From the NCBI GenBank assembly GCA_965183875.1, contig CBCYMK010000025.1:1-41929 (forward strand): 41,929 nucleotides of DNA, written 5' to 3'. The stretch is from UBA6772 sp965183875 (lineage in GTDB: Bacteria > Bacteroidota > Bacteroidia > Flavobacteriales > UBA7430). Both the position numbers and the translations under genes were made by a program. Under the pieces are notes generated by a model. The model saw only the letters and a program-made list of their open reading frames with translations, was not told the DNA's origin and ran no database searches. Of the stretch, positions 24,097-31,413 are shown one piece after another (the stretch's first letter is position 1; each line of letters begins with the position of its first letter).

Positions 24097-24675
24097 ATGA
24101 AGAGAATCCAACAGGAATTTATTGAAGCGCAAGAGGTATTAAATGCCTTTATAGCTGATGAAAATAATTTCAAATTAATAGTGCAAGCGGGCGATCTTAT
24201 TATTGAGTCATTCAAGAATAAAGGCAAGCTCATAAGCTGCGGAAATGGCGGCTCTATGTGCGATGCAATGCATTTTGCTGAAGAGCTTTCTGGTAGGTTT
24301 CGTGGAGATAGACCTTCTTTACCTGCTATGTCTATTTCTGACCCTTCTTATATGTCTTGTGTAATTAACGACTATGGAGCAGATGCTGTATTTTCTCGTT
24401 ATGTACAAGGGATGGGTTTTAGTGGTGATGTGTTAATTGCAATTAGCACAAGTGGAAATTCAGCCAATGTTATAAATGCAGCAATAGTAGCAAAGGATAA
24501 AGGTATGAAGGTAATCGCATTTACTGGTAAAACTGGTGGAGAGCTAGCTAATATAGCAGATGTAGAAATACGAGCACCTCATTCTAAATTTGCAGATAGA
24601 GTACAAGAAATACATATTAAAGTGATTCACTCTTTAATACATTATATAGAACAAGAACTTTTTACAAACCCTTAA
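24097..24675 (+). CDS. gmhA: Phosphoheptose isomerase
   Basis: GmhA converts sedoheptulose 7-phosphate to D-glycero-D-manno-heptose 7-phosphate, the first step to the heptose of the LPS core. The 192 residues match the family: 'SCGNGGSMCDAMHFAEELSG' (about 46-65) with substrate and zinc contacts, 'DYGADAVFSRYV' and 'ISTSGNSANV' of the SIS domain, and 'VQEIHIKVIHSLIH' with the conserved Glu and His near the C-terminus. It sits 19 bases after dsbD and 15 before the peptidase gene. No other heptose genes are in the window. Confidence 0.93.
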   Translation: MKRIQQEFIEAQEVLNAFIADENNFKLIVQAGDLIIESFKNKGKLISCGNGGSMCDAMHFAEELSGRFRGDRPSLPAMSISDPSYMSCVINDYGADAVFSRYVQGMGFSGDVLIAISTSGNSANVINAAIVAKDKGMKVIAFTGKTGGELANIADVEIRAPHSKFADRVQEIHIKVIHSLIHYIEQELFTNP

Positions 24676-24690
24676 ATAAAGACCATTAGA

Positions 24691-25887
24691 ATGAAAAAAA
24701 TAGCTTTAGTAGTAATTGTTGCTGGTATGTTTGCCTCTGCACAAGCACAAGACAAAATAACCAATAAAGAAGGTAGTGAATATGAATTTACGGTTGTAGC
24801 AGATATTGAAGCTACTGAAGTTCAAAGTCAAGGTAGAACCGGTACTTGTTGGAGCTTTTCGGCACTCTCTTTTATAGAATCTGAAATTATGCGTTTGGGC
24901 GGTGGTAAGCACGAATTGTCAGAAATGTTTATTGTTCGCAATACTTATGCAGATAAAGCAGAGAAGTATGTGCGTATGCATGGCTATTTAAACTTTGGCC
25001 CTGGTGGAGCATTTCACGATGTGAGTGAAATGATTAAAGCTCATGGTATAGTACCGTTAGAAGCTTATACTGGTCGTACAGCTAATGAAGAAACTTTTAA
25101 CCATGGTGAAATGGACCATGTTTTACACGGAATGGTGAAAGCCGTTGTTGATGCTGAGCAAAAAACACTTACACCTTTATGGAAGCCTGCTTATAATGCA
25201 GTTCTAGATACATATTTAGGAGAAATGCCAACAACTTTCTCTTATAGAGGGAAAGAGTTTACGCCTAAGTCTTTTGCGAAATCGGTTAAGTTTAATGCCG
25301 ACGATTACGTGTTTATTAGCTCATATACACACCACCCATTTTACGAAGACTTTATTATTGAAGTTCAAGATAATTGGATGATGAAATCTGTATATAACGT
25401 TCCTATGGACGAAATGATAGAAGTTATTGACCACGCATTAGTAAATGATTTTTCTATTGCTTGGGCTTCTGATGTATCAGAGAAAGGATTCTCTTTTAGA
25501 GACGGTTTAGCTTTAATTCCTTTAGATGGAGCTAAAATTAAAAAGTCTGGTAACGATAATAAAAATTTCTCTGATGCTGGAGCAGCAAAAGAAAGTACTG
25601 TGTTTGAAGCTCCTTGTGAAGAAAAAGAAATCACACAAGAAATGCGTCAATTAGCTTTCGATAACTACGAGACTACAGATGACCACGGAATGCATATGAC
25701 TGGGATTGTGAAAGATCAAACAGGGAAGAAATATTATATCGTGAAAAATTCTTGGGGAACAGATCATAACGACTGCGATGGTTATTTCTACGCTTCTCAG
25801 GCTTTTGTAGAGTATAAAACCATGGATATTATGTTGCATAAAGATGCACTACCAAAGTCTTTACGTAAAAAATTAGGGATTAAATAA
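24691..25887 (+). CDS. C1-family cysteine peptidase (aminopeptidase C / bleomycin hydrolase type), secreted
   Basis: The catalytic triad of the papain-like C1B family is visible: Cys53 in 'GTCWSFSA', His in 'DDHGMHMTG' near 332 and Asn in 'KNSWG' near 352. Bleomycin hydrolases are homohexameric aminopeptidases that trim peptides. At 398 residues it is somewhat shorter than PepC (about 450). Unlike the cytoplasmic members, it begins with a signal peptide cleaved after 'ASAQAQ' (residue 20), so it probably acts in the periplasm or outside. It ends its transcript at a strong bidirectional terminator. Confidence 0.88.
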   Translation: MKKIALVVIVAGMFASAQAQDKITNKEGSEYEFTVVADIEATEVQSQGRTGTCWSFSALSFIESEIMRLGGGKHELSEMFIVRNTYADKAEKYVRMHGYLNFGPGGAFHDVSEMIKAHGIVPLEAYTGRTANEETFNHGEMDHVLHGMVKAVVDAEQKTLTPLWKPAYNAVLDTYLGEMPTTFSYRGKEFTPKSFAKSVKFNADDYVFISSYTHHPFYEDFIIEVQDNWMMKSVYNVPMDEMIEVIDHALVNDFSIAWASDVSEKGFSFRDGLALIPLDGAKIKKSGNDNKNFSDAGAAKESTVFEAPCEEKEITQEMRQLAFDNYETTDDHGMHMTGIVKDQTGKKYYIVKNSWGTDHNDCDGYFYASQAFVEYKTMDIMLHKDALPKSLRKKLGIK

Positions 25888-25905
25888 TCCACTATCTAAA
25901 TAGCT

Positions 25906-25938
25906 AAAAAGCCTCTCGTATTTACGAGAGGCTTTTTT
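25906..25938. terminator. Bidirectional intrinsic terminator
   Basis: GCCTCTCGT (25911-25919) pairs with ACGAGAGGC (25924-25932), loop ATTT, with five A's before and six T's after. It can end both the plus-strand peptidase transcript and the minus-strand hydroxylase transcript, whose stop is at 25945. Confidence 0.9.
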
Positions 25939-25944
25939 GTTTCA

Positions 25945-26799
25945 CTACTGTTCTTTGTCTGGGCTATACCTTACAGAATACAGTTCGCTTTTTGGGTCTT
26001 TACATTTTACAAAGGGAAAGAATAACTGTACTTGCCAGGGTTCTTTAATTTGGTTCCATGCACCAAATTTAGTAGGGTATTTTCGGGTAATTTTAGCAGT
26101 TCCAAAAATTACATCCCATAAAAATAACATATTTCCAAAATTACCATTTGGGTTCGAGATTCCATCTTCGTCTGTTAATCCATGATGTGCAAAATGTGTA
26201 CATGGAGTAGATATTGTTCTTTCTATTATCCATGTTAATGGTTTTAATACTTTGTATTTAAAAAGAAACCGATCCCAACGAGTTTCGCTATGTGCCAATA
26301 AGATAATGCTCAATTTTAAAGGAAGGTAAATGAGATAAGTAGTTCCCATTCCCATGAAAATTAAGATTGCAGAGAACCATATACCAGGCATCATCGCATA
26401 ATATAATACAGCATTTCTATAAGTAACTAATACACCCATCTCTTCCACTATATGATGTGGTCTGTGTAGTTTCCACATAGTCTTATTAACGTGCGATAGT
26501 CTATGCCACCAATACTGGCTTAAATCGTCTAATAGTAAAAAGGCAATAAAACTGTATCCTATAGATAGCTCTATAAAATAATTTTCCCAGGGCTTAAAGA
26601 AGCTACTCATTATCAAAAAGCAGAGTATAAATATGGTAGGCTGTATAAATGTTGGTAATATAGCTAGACTTAATACTTCTACCTTAAAGTCGTTTTTAGT
26701 GCGCTTGGTTTCTATATATAAGCCTCCAATAGCTTCTAGAATACCTAGTATTAATAAAACGCTTGTAGGGATTAGTTTACTTATAATTGTATCAGTCAT
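25945..26799 (-). CDS. Sterol desaturase / fatty acid hydroxylase family membrane protein
   Basis: This 284-residue di-iron membrane enzyme has 'HRLSH' near residue 105, 'HRPHH' near 118 and 'HFAHH' near 212 as histidine clusters, then 'NFGNMLFLWDVIFGTAK'. Four or more hydrophobic segments span residues 8-100 and 125-160. It has the same length and layout as the paralogue at 8587-9441 but low identity, so they are probably not a recent duplication. The lipid substrate is unknown. It is a single-gene unit on the minus strand. Confidence 0.88.
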   Translation of the reverse strand: MTDTIISKLIPTSVLLILGILEAIGGLYIETKRTKNDFKVEVLSLAILPTFIQPTIFILCFLIMSSFFKPWENYFIELSIGYSFIAFLLLDDLSQYWWHRLSHVNKTMWKLHRPHHIVEEMGVLVTYRNAVLYYAMMPGIWFSAILIFMGMGTTYLIYLPLKLSIILLAHSETRWDRFLFKYKVLKPLTWIIERTISTPCTHFAHHGLTDEDGISNPNGNFGNMLFLWDVIFGTAKITRKYPTKFGAWNQIKEPWQVQLFFPFVKCKDPKSELYSVRYSPDKEQ

Positions 26800-26917
26800 A
26801 ATTTAGAACAGCCTGTAAATTCGTCTGTCTAAATTAATTAAATTTATTCAGTTCCTATTAGTTCACGATAGACTGTATAGAAAAGATGTTTAACTTTGCT
26901 CTCCTAAATAATTTAGC

Positions 26918-27193
26918 ATGAAACTATTTCGACTTATTGCCTTTTTTGAAGGACTTTCTTATTTACTATTGCTTTTTATTGCAGTTCCAATAAAATACAG
27001 CCTTGGTGATCCTTCATACGTGAAGATGCTTGGTATGCCTCACGGTATTTTATTTGTGGCATATATTGGTTTTGCTCTTTTTATGAGAGCTGAAAAAGAA
27101 TGGAATTTAAAAACCCTAGCAGTAGTTTTGGTGGCATCAGTTCTCCCTTTTGGAACCTTTTATATCGATAAGAATTATTTAAGAGACTCGTAG
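26918..27193 (+). CDS. DUF3817 family small membrane protein
   Basis: This 91-residue protein has three membrane helices (about 5-24, 43-57, 68-83). The 'FRLIAFFEGLSYLLLLFIAVPIKY' start and the 'HGILFVAYI' segment match the DUF3817 pattern as I remember it. The biochemical role of the family is unknown. The next gene begins ten bases after the stop. Confidence 0.78.
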   Translation: MKLFRLIAFFEGLSYLLLLFIAVPIKYSLGDPSYVKMLGMPHGILFVAYIGFALFMRAEKEWNLKTLAVVLVASVLPFGTFYIDKNYLRDS

Positions 27194-27203
27194 ATATATT
27201 GTT

Positions 27204-27581
27204 ATGATAGATTTAACAAATCAAGAAATCCACCAAATGGGGATGAACCATGTTGGGAAACATTTAGAGCAAAATGGATTTGAGTTTCTTGCTGTAAAGA
27301 GTGAATTGGGACAGTCGCCTCAGTTTGTATGCGTAAAAAATGAAAAGGAATTATTTTTTGTTTTAGTACGGAGTGTAAGCTTCCCGCAAGACCCACAAAA
27401 GTACGATGAGGCTTGGATGGAGAAAATGAAAAAGCACGCTATCGAGAAGAAAGCGCGCCTTTTATATGCTGGTGTAGGAATTGCAGACTCTAAAGATATG
27501 ATGTCTAAACCTAAGAAAGGACAGGAGTCCTTTGTGAATTATAAAGGTTTAGTAGAGATTGACTTGAGTCCTAAAAGGTAG
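27204..27581 (+). CDS. Conserved 125-residue protein of unknown function
   Basis: This soluble alpha/beta protein has 'HVGKHLEQNGFEFLAVKSELGQSPQFVC', then a strand pair and a C-terminal 'LLYAGVGIADSKD'. It resembles a small Bacteroidota family that has often been labelled as subunit F of the Na-translocating NADH:quinone reductase. Nothing here supports that name: there is no FAD, NAD or 2Fe-2S motif, and NqrF has about 400 residues. It follows DUF3817 by ten bases, and its 3' end overlaps the minus-strand thioredoxin gene by 11 bases. Confidence 0.75.
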   Translation: MIDLTNQEIHQMGMNHVGKHLEQNGFEFLAVKSELGQSPQFVCVKNEKELFFVLVRSVSFPQDPQKYDEAWMEKMKKHAIEKKARLLYAGVGIADSKDMMSKPKKGQESFVNYKGLVEIDLSPKR

Positions 27582-28116
27582 ATTTAAACTCAGTCTGGAA
27601 TTTTTGAAAATCTTCTTGAGATTGAATATCTACATATAAATTTTCACCGAAGAGCTTTAAGTATAATTCAATTTTTTCTGGTGTTTGATATCCTTTTATT
27701 GGAGCAATCACATTCATTTGTTCATCCATGTATATTACAGTAGGGTAGGAACTTACCCCTAAAGCCTGTGCAAATTGATGCTGTCCTTTTCTTCCTTGTT
27801 TACCTTCTATATACGATGGGTTTGTATAGGTACTCCCTTTAAATGTTATGTCCGTTCCACTTTCTGCATCAAACTTAATAGCATAAAAATGTTCGTTTAC
27901 ATATTTTATCACACTTGGATCTGAAAAGGTGTTTTTCATCATCATTTTACAAGGCCCACACCAGGTAGTATAAACATCCATCAAAACTTTACGTGGTGCT
28001 TTTTCTTGTAGTGCAGCAACTTCTTCTACTGTACGCCAGTGTATTTTATCGCTTTGGGCGAAGGTAAGTGTTGAAAAACAAATTACTGCGACTAATAAAG
28101 AAAGTGTTTTTTTCAT
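27571..28116 (-). CDS. Secreted thioredoxin-family protein
   Basis: A signal peptide ('...CFSTLTFAQ', cleaved near residue 21) precedes a thioredoxin fold with 'WCGPC' (C53/C56) and the cis-Pro in 'SSYPTVIY' near 122. The insert 'NTFSDPSVIKYVNEHFYAIKFDAE' is typical of the DUF255/thioredoxin_7-like periplasmic group. It probably reduces or folds envelope proteins and could receive electrons from DsbD. At 181 residues it is complete. A 12-bp perfect inverted repeat overlaps its presumed promoter. Confidence 0.88.
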   Translation of the reverse strand: MKKTLSLLVAVICFSTLTFAQSDKIHWRTVEEVAALQEKAPRKVLMDVYTTWCGPCKMMMKNTFSDPSVIKYVNEHFYAIKFDAESGTDITFKGSTYTNPSYIEGKQGRKGQHQFAQALGVSSYPTVIYMDEQMNVIAPIKGYQTPEKIELYLKLFGENLYVDIQSQEDFQKFQTEFKSTF

Positions 28117-28135
28117 TTTGTATAGTTTATGTTTT

Positions 28136-28168
28136 CAAAACTACAATTACTATTCCATTGTAGTTTTG
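28136..28168 (-). promoter_or_regulatory. 12-bp perfect inverted repeat overlapping a -7 box upstream of the thioredoxin gene
   Basis: CAAAACTACAAT (28136-28147) and ATTGTAGTTTTG (28157-28168) are perfect complements separated by nine bases. On the minus strand the arm ends in TAGTTTTG, an exact TAnnTTTG -7 box about 19 bases before the thioredoxin ATG. No T run follows, so an operator or RNA structure is more likely than a terminator for the upstream transporter gene. Confidence 0.55.
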
Positions 28169-28214
28169 GTTGAAGATTGAAATCTTAATTCACTCTCCTG
28201 CATTCTTAATCCTG

Positions 28215-29969
28215 TTACTTTACTCCGTGCATCAACTTTTTTAATAATGGGTTTAAAGCCATTACCAATAACCCTGCTACTGTTGGAACGATAGTAAAGA
28301 TTAAGAAGAATGTAGATAAGCTGTATTCGTTGGTGATATGTTCTATTTGCCCTCCTAAAACAGCTGCTAACTTATTACCTATTGCAATAGCTAGGTACCA
28401 CATTCCAAACATAAAGGCTATCATACGTGGTGGTACAAGTTTAGATACATACGAAAGACCTACAGGCGATAAGCACAGCTCTCCTAGTGTGTGGAATAAA
28501 TAAGCGAGTATTAACCAAAGCATACTCACTTTAATTCCTGCTTCAATTCCATAAGCACCAAAGGCTAAGAATCCAAATCCTATTGCCATAATGATAAGTC
28601 CTAATCCATATTTTACTGCTGCAGAAGGATTGTATTTTGATTCCCACCATTTAGAGACAGATGAAGCAAAAGCAATAATAAAGAAGGAGTTTAGAATACT
28701 AAACCATGAAACAGGTATTTCTGTATTGTCAGACATAAAGTCTCTTCCTAACATCCATAAAGATACTGCCCATACTCCTGCAAAGGTGATGATGAGTACA
28801 ATATTAGAAGCTGGTATTTTTTTCCAAGTCTGTTTTCCAAGAAGGAACAATACATAAGAGATAATAAACAACGGGATTACCGTAAGTAGTGTATTTACAA
28901 TTTTAAAAATCATTGCAGAATCTCCAACTAAGGTTCTGTCTACAGAGTCTCTTGCAAAAAGTACTAAAGAGGAAGCTCCCTGTTCAAACGACAACCAGAA
29001 GAAAACAGTGAAGAAAGCAAAGATAATAACAGCGATCATACGATCTCTTACTACGGCATCGTATCGAGAAATACGGCTTATTACCATGTATAAGAATGCA
29101 GCTAGAGCTAATAAAACCATTATATATTGCCCTTCTAGTAAGCTAGTATTGGCAAATGCAAACATGTCTATTTTCGCAATTTTAGATAAAGGGTCGTTTA
29201 TAGCATATCCTAAACCTATCACAGAAGAAAAGCCAATTAAGATTTTATCAAGTAGGGTAAAAGGATTACGTGTGTCTTTGTCTAATGGATCTTCTACTAC
29301 TTCTATTTCACTTATTGCTAATTTAGAAGGAACTTCACCAATAGCACCAAATAACGGTTTTGCTAACCAAAATTGTAGGGTCCCTAAAAGCATGAAAATC
29401 CCAGCTAATCCAAACCCATAGGACCAGCCAATTTTTTCACCTAAGTAACCACATAACATCATCCCGAAGAAAGCTCCAGCATTTACACCCATATAGAATA
29501 TCGTGTAAGCTCCGTCTTTTTTCTCGGGTACATCTTTATACATTTCAGAAAGTATAGAAGTCATATTAGGCTTAAAGAAACCTGTTCCTATTACTAATAA
29601 ACCTAAACCTACATAAACCCAAAAGTGAGTTTCTATAGCCATGGCTGCATGTCCTAATGTCATAATGATAGCACCAATTACAACAGCCCATCTATAGCCT
29701 AGGAATTTATCGGCCATTAATCCACCTAAAATAGGAGTGAGGTAAAGTAACATGGCATAGGTACCGTAAACAGCTGCAGCTTCATCTATAGCCATTCCAA
29801 AACCTGGGTTGTCGGAACCTATAGCGGCAGTAAGAAAAATCACCAATAAGATACGCATCCCATAAAAAGAGAAACGCTCCCACATTTCTGTGAAAAACAA
29901 AACAAATAGTCCTGCTGGGTGTCCGAGAACATTAGATTTGAAAAAATCGTTTGATGCTGTAGTATTCAT
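28215..29969 (-). CDS. POT/PTR-family proton-coupled peptide transporter
   Basis: This protein of 584 residues, with about 12-14 membrane helices, imports di- and tripeptides with protons. The N-terminus 'HPAGLFVLFFTEMWERFSFYGMR' contains the POT signature ExxERFxYYG, with Phe for the first Tyr. 'GLLVIGTGFFKPNMTSI' and 'FTIFYMGVNAGAF'-type motifs follow, and 'LFHTLGELCLSPVGLS' lies near the C-terminus. I take the ATG at 29969: an upstream in-frame ATG at 30002 lies inside the terminator of the preceding gene. It has a tandem paralogue at 30031-31368 and is longer through an extra central segment. Confidence 0.92.
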   Translation of the reverse strand: MNTTASNDFFKSNVLGHPAGLFVLFFTEMWERFSFYGMRILLVIFLTAAIGSDNPGFGMAIDEAAAVYGTYAMLLYLTPILGGLMADKFLGYRWAVVIGAIIMTLGHAAMAIETHFWVYVGLGLLVIGTGFFKPNMTSILSEMYKDVPEKKDGAYTIFYMGVNAGAFFGMMLCGYLGEKIGWSYGFGLAGIFMLLGTLQFWLAKPLFGAIGEVPSKLAISEIEVVEDPLDKDTRNPFTLLDKILIGFSSVIGLGYAINDPLSKIAKIDMFAFANTSLLEGQYIMVLLALAAFLYMVISRISRYDAVVRDRMIAVIIFAFFTVFFWLSFEQGASSLVLFARDSVDRTLVGDSAMIFKIVNTLLTVIPLFIISYVLFLLGKQTWKKIPASNIVLIITFAGVWAVSLWMLGRDFMSDNTEIPVSWFSILNSFFIIAFASSVSKWWESKYNPSAAVKYGLGLIIMAIGFGFLAFGAYGIEAGIKVSMLWLILAYLFHTLGELCLSPVGLSYVSKLVPPRMIAFMFGMWYLAIAIGNKLAAVLGGQIEHITNEYSLSTFFLIFTIVPTVAGLLVMALNPLLKKLMHGVK

Positions 29970-29983
29970 AATCGTTTTTTTAA

Positions 29984-30015
29984 AAAAAGAAAAGCCTCCC
30001 AATAAGGGAGGCTTT
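29984..30015 (-). terminator. Intrinsic terminator between the two POT genes
   Basis: On the minus strand AAAGCCTCCC, loop TTATT and GGGAGGCTTT form a perfect 10-bp stem followed by a T-rich run. It ends the dpp4-POT transcript and shows that the next POT gene starts at 29969. Confidence 0.85.
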
Positions 30016-30030
30016 AAATAATATTTAAGT

Positions 30031-31368
30031 TTAGCTTAATTCTACTTCGTTGTCTTCTGCACCATGAGTCAATGCTTTTAGTTTCTTAAGTAGGGTAAGA
30101 ATTAATAATCCAAAGATTACACAGAAAACTGCAATCCCTGTAAAGATTACATATTCTCCTAGTTCAGCAGCAGACTCTCCAAGTAAACCAGCAAGTTTAT
30201 TTCCAAATCCTGTCATTGCAAAATAGAAGCCCATCATAATAGATCCGTATTTTACTGGAGCTAATTTAGTAATGAAAGACAAAGATACAGGAGAAGCACA
30301 AAGCTCACCTATAGTATGGAATAAGTATGCAAAAACTAACCAGTACATTGCAGATTCTCCATTTGCTTCAAACTGTGCAGAAGCACCTGTCATAAATAAG
30401 AAACCTAATCCCATTATCATAGTACCTACAGCCATCTTATATAGCGAAGAAGCTTCTTTGTTTTTACTCGATCTCTTCACCCAGTATCCTGCAACAGTAG
30501 TACCTAATAAGATAATAAAGGCTGCATTTAACGATTGGAATACAGAAGCTGGAATAGTCATTCCTGCAAATACTCTATTTGTTTTCTCTAAGGTATAAAT
30601 GTTCATTAGTCCTCCAGCTTGCTCAAAAGCACCCCAGAAAACAATTACAATTAAGAAGGATAGTAAAAGAACAATTACTCGGTCTTTTTCAATTTTCGTT
30701 AGTGGTTGATCGTATTTAGCCTTGTCTTCCGCATTAGAAGTTTCAGAAAGTAAGTTCCCTACATGAGTAAGGTGTTTTTGACCAGCCATATAAACAGCCT
30801 GTCCTAATAGCATCCCAATTCCTGCTAAACCAAATCCGTAGTGCCATCCATAAATTTCACCTACTACACCAACGATTAAACTCGATAGGAAAGCTCCTAT
30901 GTTTATCCCTATATAGAAAATGGTGAAACCCTTGTCTCTACGGCTATCTCCAGCGGCATATAAACCTCCTACCATAGTAGAGATATTTGGCTTTAATAGA
31001 CCTACACCAGCGATAATTAAACCTAAACCTGTGTAAAATGCCCACATTTCTTCAACAGCTAAAATTCCATGACCTAAACAAAGGGTAAGTCCACCTATTA
31101 AAACAGATTTCTTTTGACCTAATATTCTATCAGCTATCCATCCTCCAGGAATAGAAGCCACATAAACTAACATCGTGTACCATCCGTATAAAGCTAAAGC
31201 TTCTCCTGTAGTCCACCCCAATCCTGGGTTATCGCCTGTAGTTTGTGATACTAAATAAAGAACTAAGATAGCTCTCATTCCGTAGTAAGAAAAACGTTCC
31301 CACATCTCTGTGAAGAATAATACAAATAACCCTTTAGGGTGTCCGAATAATTCGTTGTCTTTTGTCAT
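30031..31368 (-). CDS. POT/PTR-family proton-coupled peptide transporter
   Basis: At 445 residues this is a compact POT protein with 'ELFGHPKGLFVLFFTEMWERFSYYGMRAIL' at the N-terminus (a complete ExxERFxYYG), 'GLIIAGVGLLKPNISTMVGGLY' and 'FTIFYIGINIGAF' (the PTR2 signatures), and 'LFHTIGELCASPVSLS'. It imports short peptides across the inner membrane. It begins 45 bases after the dpp4 stop on the same strand, so peptidase and transporter are probably one transcript, ending at the terminator just downstream. Confidence 0.93.
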   Translation of the reverse strand: MTKDNELFGHPKGLFVLFFTEMWERFSYYGMRAILVLYLVSQTTGDNPGLGWTTGEALALYGWYTMLVYVASIPGGWIADRILGQKKSVLIGGLTLCLGHGILAVEEMWAFYTGLGLIIAGVGLLKPNISTMVGGLYAAGDSRRDKGFTIFYIGINIGAFLSSLIVGVVGEIYGWHYGFGLAGIGMLLGQAVYMAGQKHLTHVGNLLSETSNAEDKAKYDQPLTKIEKDRVIVLLLSFLIVIVFWGAFEQAGGLMNIYTLEKTNRVFAGMTIPASVFQSLNAAFIILLGTTVAGYWVKRSSKNKEASSLYKMAVGTMIMGLGFLFMTGASAQFEANGESAMYWLVFAYLFHTIGELCASPVSLSFITKLAPVKYGSIMMGFYFAMTGFGNKLAGLLGESAAELGEYVIFTGIAVFCVIFGLLILTLLKKLKALTHGAEDNEVELS

Positions 31369-31413
31369 GAATGGTTTTTTTAAGAAGTTCCGAAAATAGG
31401 AAAAAAATATGGA

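Noticed and set aside
25937..26185. 82-codon plus-strand frame after the C1 peptidase
   Set aside because: It is antisense to the hydroxylase gene at 25945-26799 and begins inside the terminator region.
27204..27581. Naming this gene NqrF (Na-translocating NADH:quinone reductase subunit F)
   Set aside because: It is about a third of NqrF's length and lacks FAD, NAD and 2Fe-2S motifs. The name looks like a propagated misannotation.
29008..29421. 137-codon plus-strand frame inside the first POT gene
   Set aside because: It is antisense to a clear transporter, has no recognisable protein features, and mirrors the hydrophobic codons of the opposite strand.
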